Origin: Sphingomonas_O antarctica
GTDB lineage: Bacteria; Pseudomonadota; Alphaproteobacteria; Sphingomonadales; Sphingomonadaceae
Direction: 5' to 3'
Assembly: GCF_965137005.1 (NCBI RefSeq)
Contig: NZ_CBCRXM010000012.1
Span: 29,628-93,627, forward strand
Length of the DNA stretch: 64,000 nt
The notes beneath the pieces are model-generated. The model had not been told where the DNA came from. It saw only the letters and a list, made by a program, of their open reading frames with translations, and searched no databases. Positions 17,021 through 25,951 of this stretch are shown here, one piece after another; position 1 is the first letter of the stretch; each line of letters begins with the position of its first letter. The translations under genes were made by a program, and so were the position numbers.

Positions 17021-18517
17021 GTGACCGCCGCCGATCTGCTGGCCTGCGATCTCGCGAATCACGCGGACATCGTCGCCGCACATGCGGTCGAACAGCCGGA
17101 CACTATCGCCATCGTCGATGCCGAACGCCGGGTCAGCTGGCGCGATTTCGACGCCTTGGTCGATGCCACAGCCGCCCGTCTCCAGTCCGAAGGCGTCGGC
17201 CCCGGCGATAATGTCGCCATCTGCGGCTACAATTCGGTCGCCTATGCGGCAGTGTTCATCGCCGCGCTTCGCATCGGCGCCGCCGCCGCCCCACTGACCA
17301 GCTCGGCGAGCCGCGAATCGCTCGGCCAGATGCTCCGCGACAGCGCGGCGTCGCATCTGTTCGCCGATACGTCGTTCGAAATCCCCCTCCCCGTCGGCAT
17401 CACGCGCGTCGATCTCGCGACGCTAGATGGCTGGGGCGCCGGCAAACCCACACCCGTCACCGTCAGCCCGTCCGATCCATTCAACATCATCTATTCCTCG
17501 GGCACCACCGGCACGCCCAAGGGCATCGTCCAGAGCCACGCGATGCGCTGGGCGTATCTTCGGCGGATCATGCCACTTGGCTATGCGGCGGACAGCGTCA
17601 CGATCAACGCCACCCCGCTTTACTCGAACACGACTTTGGTCAGCTTCCTGCCACAACTCGCCGCCGGTGGCCGCTGCGTCCTGATGCGCAAATTCGACGC
17701 ACGCGGTTTCCTCGAACTCGCGCAAGCCGAACGCGCGACGCACACCATGCTCGTGCCAGTGCAGTACCGCCGGATCATGGCGCTGCCCGATTTCGACAGT
17801 TTCGACCTGTCGTCGTTCCGGCTCAAGAGCAGCACCAGCTCTCCTTTCGATCCCGCGCTGAAAGGCGATGTGCTCAAACGCTGGCCCGGCGGCCTCGTCG
17901 ACAGCTACGGGATGACCGAGGGCGGCGCATCGACCATCCTCATCGCGCATCTACACCCCGAAAAGCTGCATACGGTTGGAAAGGTCGCCGAAGGATCCGA
18001 AATCCGCCTGATCGACGAAGACGGCGTCGAAGTGCCGCCCGGCGAAACAGGCGAAATCGTCGAACGCGGGCCGATGATGATGACCGGCTATCGCAACCGC
18101 GCCGAAGCGACGGCGGAGGCCATGTGGACCAGCCCCGAGGGCAACCGTTACATGCGTCAGGGTGACGTCGGTCGCTTCGACGCGGACGGCTTTCTGATCC
18201 TGATGGACCGCCGCAAGGACGTCATCATCTCGGGCGGCTTCAACATCTATCCCAGCGACCTCGAGGCGGAATTGCTCGCCGAACGCGGCGTCATCGAGGC
18301 CGCCGTCGTCGCCGCGCCCAGCGCCGATTGGGGCGAAACCCCCGCCGCCTTCGTCGTGCTGGCCGACGGTACGGACCCGCAAGCCGTGCTGGCCGCCGCC
18401 AATGCGCGCCTGGGTCGAACCCAGCGCATCACCTCGATCCACACAGCCGACCGCTTGCCGCGCAGTGACATCGGCAAGGTTCTCAAGCGCGAATTGCGCG
18501 ACCGTCTCACCGCCTGA
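17021..18517 (+). CDS. AMP-dependent acyl-CoA synthetase/ligase
   Basis: 498 residues from GTG 17021. Class I adenylate-forming enzyme with the P-loop YSSGTTGTPKG near residue 160, the A5 motif DSYGMTEGG, A7/A8 motifs (RQGDVGRFDADGF, then DRRKDVIISGGFNIYP) and the A10 catalytic lysine in RSDIGKVLKR. Activates a carboxylic acid, probably a fatty or aromatic acid, to its CoA thioester. No pathway partners are adjacent, so the substrate is open. Confidence 0.9.
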   Translation: MTAADLLACDLANHADIVAAHAVEQPDTIAIVDAERRVSWRDFDALVDATAARLQSEGVGPGDNVAICGYNSVAYAAVFIAALRIGAAAAPLTSSASRESLGQMLRDSAASHLFADTSFEIPLPVGITRVDLATLDGWGAGKPTPVTVSPSDPFNIIYSSGTTGTPKGIVQSHAMRWAYLRRIMPLGYAADSVTINATPLYSNTTLVSFLPQLAAGGRCVLMRKFDARGFLELAQAERATHTMLVPVQYRRIMALPDFDSFDLSSFRLKSSTSSPFDPALKGDVLKRWPGGLVDSYGMTEGGASTILIAHLHPEKLHTVGKVAEGSEIRLIDEDGVEVPPGETGEIVERGPMMMTGYRNRAEATAEAMWTSPEGNRYMRQGDVGRFDADGFLILMDRRKDVIISGGFNIYPSDLEAELLAERGVIEAAVVAAPSADWGETPAAFVVLADGTDPQAVLAAANARLGRTQRITSIHTADRLPRSDIGKVLKRELRDRLTA

Positions 18518-18603
18518 AATGTTCGCTCCCCGGCTCGCGGATGGTGGATAAGTTTTTAACCTGACCTCGCGCACAAGACATTATTGGGCAGCGCAGGTCT
18601 TAC

Positions 18604-19008
18604 ATGATTCTCAACGCGTTTCGTAAGGTCGATGAGGATCAGGCGCGGGCACAGGCACGCGTCGATGCGATTGTATCCGCCGCGCGCGCCAAATCGGCCG
18701 CAGCCGAAGCCCCCAAACGCAACGTCTATCGCGCGCCCGAACAGCTGCCCTTGGTCCCGAGCTTGGACCCGCTCGATCAGCGCATCCAGGAAGAACTCGC
18801 GCACACCCGCCGCATGGTTGAAGCCTTGGGTGATGAATTGTCCAACGATCCGATCCTGTTGATGCGGTATCAGACGTCGTTGCAGAGCATCGACTTGATG
18901 GCTCAAATTCTCGGTCACCTCGCCTGTGTGATCGGTTCGGAAGACCGCGATGAAGCGATCGACCGCATCGGCATGGCCAGTCTGAAAGCCCGGCTGAAAC
19001 GGAGCTGA
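18604..19008 (+). CDS. Conserved hypothetical protein, cytoplasmic
   Basis: 134 residues with no signal peptide or membrane segment. The N-terminal third is Ala/Arg-rich and probably flexible; the rest forms predicted helices (RIQEELAHTRRMVEALGDEL, then SLQSIDLMAQILGHLA). No family is recognised. It has its own promoter space after the ligase gene and ends 10 bases before the convergent phosphodiesterase gene. Confidence 0.7.
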   Translation: MILNAFRKVDEDQARAQARVDAIVSAARAKSAAAEAPKRNVYRAPEQLPLVPSLDPLDQRIQEELAHTRRMVEALGDELSNDPILLMRYQTSLQSIDLMAQILGHLACVIGSEDRDEAIDRIGMASLKARLKRS

Positions 19009-19018
19009 CGACTATTCG

Positions 19019-19879
19019 TTAGCCTACTGGTCGCTCGGCTAACAAACTCCGCACCAGCGGTTGCATGCGTTCGTCGAATCTTGCCAGGACGACGTGGTCG
19101 TCTGCCGTTTCGAACAGTGTCACCAACTGCGCACCGTTCCAGCGGTGCAGCGCGTACGCCGGCGGGTCGGCGACGATCATTGGGCGCTGGTCGGGCTGGT
19201 CGGCATCGATCGGTGCAAGTTCGAGCGCCACTTGTGGCGCCGTCGAAGCACAGATCGCGACCGTGATTCCTTCCCATTGGGCGGTAACCGACCGATGGAG
19301 GTGCCCGCAGATGATCCCGCGCACCTGGTCGTGCCCGGCGATGGTGGCAGCGAATGTTTCGACCCAATCCTCGCGCGGATCGGTGTTCATCCACTCGATG
19401 CCGGCCTCGACCGGCGGGTGGTGCATGACGATAATCGTCGGCGTATCGGGCGCTTCGGCCAACCGGGCGGTCAGCCAGGCGGCCCGCGCGGTGCAGAATC
19501 CGCCGCCGTGGCGCCCGTCCTCCAGCGTATCGATCACCACCAGCCGGAGCCCCGCGACGTCATGCACATAGTGCACGAAGTCGCCGTCACCGAGTTCGGG
19601 AAACACGCTCGCGAAATTGGTGCGATCGTCGTGATTGCCCATGCAATACAGCACCGGGAATGGCAGTCCGCCGAATGCTTCGCGCACCACGGCGTAGCTT
19701 TCGGCATCGCCACGATCGACCAGATCGCCCGTTGCCAGCAACAAGTCGGGCAGCGGCGTCATCCGCGTCAGCGCGCCCAGCGTCGCATCGAGCCGCTGGC
19801 GGTTGAATTCGTCGGCATTGCCGGGGTCGAACCCCAGATGAATGTCGGTGACCTGTGCGATCACCAAAGGGGCGGTCAT
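19019..19879 (-). CDS. Calcineurin-like phosphodiesterase (CpdA-type)
   Basis: 286 residues from ATG 19879, overlapping the stop of the decahaem gene (ATGA). All metal-binding blocks of the class III cyclic-nucleotide phosphodiesterase fold are present: TDIHLGF (D12, H14), GDLVDRGD, MGNHDDR, MHHPP and CGHLHR. In enterobacteria CpdA hydrolyses cAMP, though many relatives act on other phosphoesters. Here it is the last gene of an operon whose first product carries two cyclic-nucleotide-binding domains, which makes a cyclic nucleotide the likely substrate (inference). Confidence 0.85.
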   Translation of the reverse strand: MTAPLVIAQVTDIHLGFDPGNADEFNRQRLDATLGALTRMTPLPDLLLATGDLVDRGDAESYAVVREAFGGLPFPVLYCMGNHDDRTNFASVFPELGDGDFVHYVHDVAGLRLVVIDTLEDGRHGGGFCTARAAWLTARLAEAPDTPTIIVMHHPPVEAGIEWMNTDPREDWVETFAATIAGHDQVRGIICGHLHRSVTAQWEGITVAICASTAPQVALELAPIDADQPDQRPMIVADPPAYALHRWNGAQLVTLFETADDHVVLARFDERMQPLVRSLLAERPVG

Positions 19880-21642
19880 CGCTGCAACGCCGCGCCGGCG
19901 CGCCTCATGGCCGGTCGGTCACGCCGCCCCGCGATCGGTCGCCACGGCTGTGCTGGGCCCGCGTGATAGCTGTGGCACAGCGCACAGGTGCTCGGCACCG
20001 CCGCGTGACTGTTTTCGCCGCCATGGCAATCGCGACAGCCTTTGCCGTTCACACCCTTGTCGAGCGCGGGGATGAGCAAGGCATTCGCATCGTTGCTGGC
20101 CTTGGCGCCGGCGTGACAGGTGACACACGTCTCCGTCGCGTGCGCCTTATGGTCGAACCAGCCGTTCTTCAGGTATCGCGAGGGTTGAAACACCGGGCGG
20201 ATATGCCAGCCATTCGTTGACGAACTACCTGTACGGTCGATGACATGGCAGTCGAAACACGCGCCGCCTTTGACAAACGGTGCATCGACGCCGCGGCCAT
20301 AGCTCGGTCCATAGCCGCCTGCGCTGCCCGCAAAGCCGGGGACGCGGCGTCCGGCGATCGTTCCGGCGATCGGCGCGCCGGATCCGCCCCACGCACGCAG
20401 ATCGGCCACGACCAAGGCAGGATCGCCATGCCTCAAGGTGCGAACGGTTCCGCCGATGCGTTCGAACGCCAGGCTGTGACACCCCTGGCAATCGAGCTCC
20501 ATTTCGACCTTGCCGAAACTGACGCCATCATCCGATTTATGGTGACAGCTGGCGCACTCCAGCGCCTTGCCGTCGGTGGAAATCGCCATGCGCGCGACGC
20601 CATTGGTCGTGCTCATATGCAGCGCGTGCGGGAACTTCAGCCCGTTATCTTCCCGCTTCGCACTTGCGTCCGTCAGCCGTGCCAGCATTACGCGATCCCC
20701 CTGCCACCCCATAGATACGGTGGGGCGCAGATTTGGATGATCCGTCGCGAAATCTCCGGCATTGGCCAGCTTGGTATCGGGGAGCCGGTCTTTCATCGTC
20801 GCATGGCAATCGGTGCAGAAATTCTGCGCGGTCGCCGCCATGGGACCTGCGCCCTGATGCTCTTGATGGCAATCGACGCAGCGTTGCCCGGTCGGATAGC
20901 CGAAACTGTGCTTCACGCCGTTCTGGAAGCGCGCAAATCCGCCCGGCGGGGCCATTGCCGCGACCTGCCGCTTCGGATCGGCATGATCGTGAACGCTGGT
21001 GTGACAGGCGATGCACTTCGCATCCTGAACGGGCTCGAACGGCTTGGCGTGACAGGACTGGCAATCCTTCTCCAGTCCGTGATGCGCGGTGCTCAGCGGC
21101 CCGGCATTCCATTGCTTGTCGGCATAGACCGCTTCGGGCCGCGCCTTGGCGCCTTCCCATTTGGCGAAAGTCACGATCGGCCAGGCCAGACACGCCGCCA
21201 GAATCAGGAGCACGAACCCCCAAGCGCTGATCCGTTTGCCCGGCAATTTGCCACGCAGCGAAAACGCCGTGCCATCCTCGTCCGCGCGCGCTTCGGCAAC
21301 CGATCCGACCTTGGCCACCGTCACGACCGGTGTTCCGTCTTCCTCGGACAGCGTCAGGACGTGGCTGCCGAAACGCAATTCGCTGCCATGCGCCGGATTG
21401 AGCACCGCGTGTGTCGTCGCGCGGCCATCGACCCCGAACCCCAGCCCACTGCTGCTCTCCGCCACCACGCTCGCGCCCTGCCGGATCAGCGTGGCGTGAA
21501 ACGGATCGACCGCGAGGTCGGGTAGATGCACGCGGTTCGACGCGTCGCGCCCGATCGTCAGGCGGCTGTCGTCGATCGGTGCGGACCGGACGATATCACG
21601 GCCGTCGGCGGTGCGCGCGATGGTGCGAAGGATGAAGCTCAC
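19876..21642 (-). CDS. FHA-domain, membrane-anchored decahaem cytochrome c
   Basis: 588 residues from GTG 21642. Residues ~1-105 form a forkhead-associated domain (GR at 31-32 and H49, although the usual serine before the histidine is replaced). A single membrane helix follows at ~139-160 with no cleavable signal, so FHA should face the cytoplasm and the remainder the periplasm. The periplasmic part has ten CxxCH haem sites: CQSCH, CIACH, CVDCH, CTDCH, CASCH, CQGCH, CFDCH, CVTCH, CRDCH and CALCH. It would carry electrons and could be controlled by phosphopeptide binding. It starts 4 bases after the b-type cytochrome gene. Confidence 0.88.
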   Translation of the reverse strand: MSFILRTIARTADGRDIVRSAPIDDSRLTIGRDASNRVHLPDLAVDPFHATLIRQGASVVAESSSGLGFGVDGRATTHAVLNPAHGSELRFGSHVLTLSEEDGTPVVTVAKVGSVAEARADEDGTAFSLRGKLPGKRISAWGFVLLILAACLAWPIVTFAKWEGAKARPEAVYADKQWNAGPLSTAHHGLEKDCQSCHAKPFEPVQDAKCIACHTSVHDHADPKRQVAAMAPPGGFARFQNGVKHSFGYPTGQRCVDCHQEHQGAGPMAATAQNFCTDCHATMKDRLPDTKLANAGDFATDHPNLRPTVSMGWQGDRVMLARLTDASAKREDNGLKFPHALHMSTTNGVARMAISTDGKALECASCHHKSDDGVSFGKVEMELDCQGCHSLAFERIGGTVRTLRHGDPALVVADLRAWGGSGAPIAGTIAGRRVPGFAGSAGGYGPSYGRGVDAPFVKGGACFDCHVIDRTGSSSTNGWHIRPVFQPSRYLKNGWFDHKAHATETCVTCHAGAKASNDANALLIPALDKGVNGKGCRDCHGGENSHAAVPSTCALCHSYHAGPAQPWRPIAGRRDRPAMRRAGAALQR

Positions 21643-21646
21643 TTGC

Positions 21647-22519
21647 TCACCAGAAGAAGAACACCGCGACGACATGCGCCGCAACCGCCGCGATGGTCGC
21701 AAAGGTCAGCGGCACGTGCACGTAAAGCCAGATTTCGAGCAACGCCTTCAATCGCATGTGACGCCGCATTCGCGCCAGCAGCGCCTGCTTCTTTTCGAGC
21801 AAGGCATCGACGCGTTCCAGCGGATCGTCGCCCATATCGGCGCGGCTGCCGGTCAGCCGGCGGATCGCCGCCTGCGCCGCTTCGGTACGACAGCGCGGAT
21901 ATTGGCCCGACAGGCGGTTGACGAAGCTGCCGGCGAAAGGATCCTCGTCGATGCTCGCCAGCACCCATGCGGCGGTTTCGTGATCGAGCGGTTGCGCCGC
22001 GGCGTCGAGCTGACGGTCGATGGCGCGCAACGCCTCCAGCATCTGCGCCTCGGTTGTCTCGCCACGATTGGCCGACATGCGCGATGGGATCGTCTGATAC
22101 ATCGTGACCCCGAACAGGCCCGACAGGATCACCACCATCATCAACGCATAAGCCAGCGTGTGCAGGTTCCAGCCGAAATCGAACGCCGTATGCAGCGTCA
22201 CGACGACGATCAGGCTCAGCCCCAGCCAGACATGCGCCGATGTCCAACCTTTCAGTGACCAACGTCCGCGCGTCATCGCACGCTTGCGGACGCCAAGTGC
22301 CGTCAGCCACAGAATCAGGCCCGCCGACGCGGTGCCGCTGATATAGCCAAACGCGGTCCCACCCGATGAATGCGGCGCGGGATCGGCGATATAGAGCATC
22401 AGCGCGATCAGGCAGATCGTCCCCGCGACCTTTGCCCATAACGCCTTGGTCAGATAGCCCTGATGCCCCTCGCCCGCGCGAACGCGAACGCGGCCAGTCT
22501 GGGTCGCGCGCGTCGGCAT
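21647..22519 (-). CDS. Di-haem b-type membrane cytochrome
   Basis: 290 residues with about five membrane helices (roughly 28-46, 56-76, 94-112, 118-138 and 262-290). Two helices carry histidine pairs 13 residues apart, H96/H110 and H268/H282, the spacing that binds two stacked b haems in di-haem cytochromes. A cytoplasmic or peripheral helical segment of ~120 residues lies before the last helix. It would pass electrons from the cytoplasmic Fe-S protein to the periplasmic decahaem protein. Its start overlaps the stop of the upstream fusion gene by one base. Confidence 0.8.
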   Translation of the reverse strand: MPTRATQTGRVRVRAGEGHQGYLTKALWAKVAGTICLIALMLYIADPAPHSSGGTAFGYISGTASAGLILWLTALGVRKRAMTRGRWSLKGWTSAHVWLGLSLIVVVTLHTAFDFGWNLHTLAYALMMVVILSGLFGVTMYQTIPSRMSANRGETTEAQMLEALRAIDRQLDAAAQPLDHETAAWVLASIDEDPFAGSFVNRLSGQYPRCRTEAAQAAIRRLTGSRADMGDDPLERVDALLEKKQALLARMRRHMRLKALLEIWLYVHVPLTFATIAAVAAHVVAVFFFW

Positions 22520-24963
22520 CAGGCGCCGCTCCTTTCGAGCCGCGCGACGCTCAAAAACTCCTCGGGCGCAACGCGGATCGCAGCCCCCGTAGGACAGGCG
22601 CGGACGCAGGCGGGGCCGCCTTCAATCCCCGAACACATGTCGCACTTGATCGCCTTTTTGGCGGTCTCGCCCGACGCGTGTGCGTATGTCCATTTTTTGG
22701 ACGGCTCGCCGGGGCCTGGGCCCGCACCGAACAACAGCCAGCTGAGCAATGACGGCTTCTTGGGCGGCACCGCGTCCATGCGGATCACGCCATAGGGGCA
22801 GTTTCGCTGGCAATTGCCGCAGCCGATGCAGCTGTCGTCGATGAACACCTCACCGTCCGGCCCGCGGTGGATCGCGTTGGGCGGGCAATCGGCCATGCAA
22901 TGGGGATGTTCGCAATGACGGCAGCTCGTCGGGACATGCAGATGCGCGAAGGTCTTGCCCGCCTCGCGGTCGAGCCGGCTTAGGCCTTCATGGCTGTCGG
23001 CACAGGCCTTTTCGCAATTGTCGCAGCCGACGCACAGATTCTCGTCGATCAACAGCACGTCGGTCGCTTCGCCAACACCTTGCTCAACGAGGAAGGTGGC
23101 GACGTTCGAATACATGTCGACGACACTGGAAAAGCCGTCCTTCTTGGCCTCGATGAAGGTGTTGACGTCTTGTCGCGCCGCCATGTCGCGCCGGGCGCGA
23201 TCGAGCAGCGCGGGCTTGCGCTGCATCAAGGAACGAAACGCCGAACCCTGCAGCTTGATCACTTCGGATTTGATCGCCGCGCGCACCGTGGCGGTGCGTT
23301 TGCCGCCCGCGATCAGCGCCATTTCACCGACGTAAGACCCGGCGGGCAGATAGGATAGGAACACCGGCTTTCCGCCGATTTTCTTTTCGACGATCATCGA
23401 CCCCGTACGGATCACGAAAATGTCGTCGCCCGTATCGCCTTCGACGATCACCGGCTCGCCGGCCTTGATCGACAAAACTTCGGCGGAGGCGACAACCTCC
23501 GCGACGTCGCTTTTGGTCAGTCCGCTGCCGAACATCTGCAGCAATTGCCGTTCGATCGAGATTCGCGCGATCTCGCTCTTTGCCGCCGGCACCTGGCTCT
23601 GCAGTTTTAGCGCCGCGAGCCGCGAAATTTCGACCGCGATGCAATCCTCGCCCGCACGAATCGTCGCGCCGCGCCGCCGTCCCGAGATCAGCCCGACCTC
23701 GCCGAAGATCGACCCTTGTTCGATCGGCACGGTGATCGACGGATCGGTCTGGCTGACCTCGACCAGCACACTGCCTTCGGCAATGGCGAACAGCGACGAT
23801 CCCGGCGCGTTGCGTTCGAAGATCACGTCGCCGGCGCGGTAAAAGCGCGCCACGCTATCCAGCATGAACTCACGCATCTGCAGGCTGGTCATGCCTTCGA
23901 GAATCGAAATGCGCGTGCGCAGGAATTCAAGCCACTCGTCGACCGAGCGCCGCCCCGGCAAATCCTTGAACTTGGCTTCGAGGATCGGTTCGTCGGCGGG
24001 TTTCAAATCCGTGTTGCCGTGGATGAACTCGACCACATCATGGCCCTGGTTCATGCAGTGCTTGATCAGCGGATAGCCGGCCAGCGCACCGATGACGTAT
24101 ATTCCGGGTGTGGAACTCTCGAATGTCGGCGACAGCACGGGAAACGCCAGCCGATCTTCGCTGGCGAAGGCCACGCCCGCCGCCTCGACGAACTTGCGTG
24201 GCGGTGCCGATCCCATCCTCGCGATGACGCGGTCGCATTTCAGGCGTACCTCGCCGTCACGTGTGTCGAGCACGATCTCGCCGCGCTCGATCGCGCTTGC
24301 GGTCGTCTCGTTGTGGATCGTCAACCGTCCCGTGTCGTGCGCCGATTGCAGCGCCTTGACGTTGGCGCTCTTGGCCGTCGGGAAATCCGCGCCGCGATTG
24401 AGCAGGTGAACGACATTGCCCTGTGCTGCGTCCGCCGCGAGGCCGAGCGCATTCTCGATCCCCGCATCGCCACCCCCGACGACAAAGATGTGCTCGTCAT
24501 TATATTCGGCAGGGTCGTCGAGCTGATACTGCACCTGCGCGCCTTCGCCGACCGTACTGCGCACCAGATTGGGATTGCCCTGTGTGCCGATCGCCAGCAC
24601 GACCGTCTCGGCGTCGATCGTCGCACCGTCCTTCAGCGTCAGGGTGAACGCGCCCTGTTCGCCCGTGATCGACGCAACCTCGGCCTTGTACCGCACCGTT
24701 ACCCGCGCGCCCTCGGTCTGGTCGTTCCAGGTGCCGAGAATCACCTCGCGCTTGCCCGCCCCGAAGTCGAGATCCGACCGCAACACCAGCTGCGCCGGCG
24801 TCGCCATGACGTGCTTGCCCTTCTGATATTTATAGATCGTGTCGGACAAATGATCGGTCTTTTCGATCAGGACATGACTCAGCCCGAGCTGCGCCGCACG
24901 CGCCGCCGCACTCAGTCCCGCCGGTCCCGATCCGACTATCGCGATGCGAACTCTGTCGCTCAC
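22519..24963 (-). CDS. FAD oxidoreductase - two cyclic-nucleotide-binding domains - 4x[4Fe-4S] ferredoxin fusion
   Basis: 814 residues from GTG 24963, preceded by a purine-rich ribosome binding site (AGGGGGAA). Residues 1-~325: two-dinucleotide-domain flavoprotein with GSGPAG (11-16) and GGGDAG (163-168), lacking the thioredoxin-reductase CxxC. Residues ~365-455 and ~485-580: two cNMP-binding domains, each with a phosphate-binding cassette (GSIFGEVGL...RGAT and GSYVGEMAL...KRTAT). Residues ~640-795: ferredoxin module with four cysteine quartets (644-654, 681-693, 712-722, 774-790), as in DmsB/NrfC-like subunits. It should accept NAD(P)H or partner electrons in the cytoplasm and feed the b-type cytochrome encoded next. 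Confidence 0.9.
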   Translation of the reverse strand: MSDRVRIAIVGSGPAGLSAAARAAQLGLSHVLIEKTDHLSDTIYKYQKGKHVMATPAQLVLRSDLDFGAGKREVILGTWNDQTEGARVTVRYKAEVASITGEQGAFTLTLKDGATIDAETVVLAIGTQGNPNLVRSTVGEGAQVQYQLDDPAEYNDEHIFVVGGGDAGIENALGLAADAAQGNVVHLLNRGADFPTAKSANVKALQSAHDTGRLTIHNETTASAIERGEIVLDTRDGEVRLKCDRVIARMGSAPPRKFVEAAGVAFASEDRLAFPVLSPTFESSTPGIYVIGALAGYPLIKHCMNQGHDVVEFIHGNTDLKPADEPILEAKFKDLPGRRSVDEWLEFLRTRISILEGMTSLQMREFMLDSVARFYRAGDVIFERNAPGSSLFAIAEGSVLVEVSQTDPSITVPIEQGSIFGEVGLISGRRRGATIRAGEDCIAVEISRLAALKLQSQVPAAKSEIARISIERQLLQMFGSGLTKSDVAEVVASAEVLSIKAGEPVIVEGDTGDDIFVIRTGSMIVEKKIGGKPVFLSYLPAGSYVGEMALIAGGKRTATVRAAIKSEVIKLQGSAFRSLMQRKPALLDRARRDMAARQDVNTFIEAKKDGFSSVVDMYSNVATFLVEQGVGEATDVLLIDENLCVGCDNCEKACADSHEGLSRLDREAGKTFAHLHVPTSCRHCEHPHCMADCPPNAIHRGPDGEVFIDDSCIGCGNCQRNCPYGVIRMDAVPPKKPSLLSWLLFGAGPGPGEPSKKWTYAHASGETAKKAIKCDMCSGIEGGPACVRACPTGAAIRVAPEEFLSVARLERSGA

Positions 24964-25024
24964 CCCATTCCCCCTGCCCCATCGCACTCTAGCATCGTGG
25001 CTCCGTCGCGCTAGGGGGTGCGGC

Positions 25025-25933
25025 ATGGACAATAAAAGACTCAGTCGTCTCGCGCTGATTTTATCCGGTGTACTTGCGGTTGTTGCGGTTGCCGTCAGCG
25101 CCTGGCGGTCGAAAACGACCGATGCGCCGCCCGCCGCAGTTGCCGCCAACGCGCCCTCGGCTGACGCGGCGCAGCTTATCACCGGGCTCGAATCGCGCTT
25201 GCGTGCGAATCCCGACGATGTCGCCGGATGGCGCAACCTCGGCATAGCGTTTTTTCAGACCGAACGCTTTGCCGAGGCCGCTTCCGCCTATCAAAAGGCC
25301 GCAGCGCTGACGCCAGCCGATGCGACGATCTGGTCGGCACTTGGTGAGGCATTGGTGCTTGCGGGACCCGGCACGATCCCAGCCGATGCCCAGACGGCTT
25401 TCAAACGCGCGTTGACGATCGACCCGAAGGATCCGCGCGCGCGCTATTTCCTCGCGGTGGCGGACGATCTTGCCGGGCGCCATACACAGGCAGTCGACGG
25501 CTGGTTCGCGATCCTTGCCGACTCTTCGGCCGCCGACCCGTGGTACGACAGCGTGCGTCAGGCGATCGAACGCGTCGCCGCACAGAACAAGATCGATGTG
25601 GCCTCGCGCCTTGCGACGCTGAAGGCCGCCGCGCCCGCGTCCGCCGCCGCCGCTGGCATTCCCGGCCCGACGCCCGACCAGATGCGCGCCGCGTCGGGCC
25701 TTGCTCCCGGGCAGCAACAATCGATGGTTGATGGCATGGTCCAAAGCCTTGCCACCAAGCTCGCTGCAAATCCAAAAAATCCCGATGGCTGGATCATGCT
25801 GATGCGCAGCTATGCGACGCTCGGCCGCCAATCGGAGGCGCGCGCGACGCTGATCAAGGCCAAGGCGGCCAATCCTCAGGCGGCTGCGGACCTCGACGCC
25901 GCGGCGCGCACGCTTGGCATTTCAGCCTCCTGA
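25025..25933 (+). CDS. Membrane-anchored TPR protein resembling cytochrome c assembly factors (CcmI/CycH-like)
   Basis: 302 residues from ATG 25025 with AGGGGG about 8 bases upstream. One N-terminal membrane helix (8-27), then a periplasmic tetratricopeptide domain (RNLGIAFFQTERFAEAASAY and later pairs) and a second TPR block after a linker (WIMLMRSYATLGRQSEA). The layout resembles the periplasmic part of CcmI/CycH, which chaperones apocytochrome c. It diverges from the redox operon across 61 bases, so it may serve maturation of the ten-haem protein (inference). A general TPR protein is the alternative. Confidence 0.72.
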   Translation: MDNKRLSRLALILSGVLAVVAVAVSAWRSKTTDAPPAAVAANAPSADAAQLITGLESRLRANPDDVAGWRNLGIAFFQTERFAEAASAYQKAAALTPADATIWSALGEALVLAGPGTIPADAQTAFKRALTIDPKDPRARYFLAVADDLAGRHTQAVDGWFAILADSSAADPWYDSVRQAIERVAAQNKIDVASRLATLKAAAPASAAAAGIPGPTPDQMRAASGLAPGQQQSMVDGMVQSLATKLAANPKNPDGWIMLMRSYATLGRQSEARATLIKAKAANPQAAADLDAAARTLGISAS

Positions 25934-25951
25934 GTGCATTGCGGCGCGACG

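Noticed and set aside
20245..21525. 426-codon plus-strand frame opposite the decahaem cytochrome
   Set aside because: Antisense to a protein with ten haem motifs; no own features.
23716..25014. 432-codon plus-strand frame opposite the FAD/cNMP/Fe-S gene
   Set aside because: Shadow of the fusion gene.
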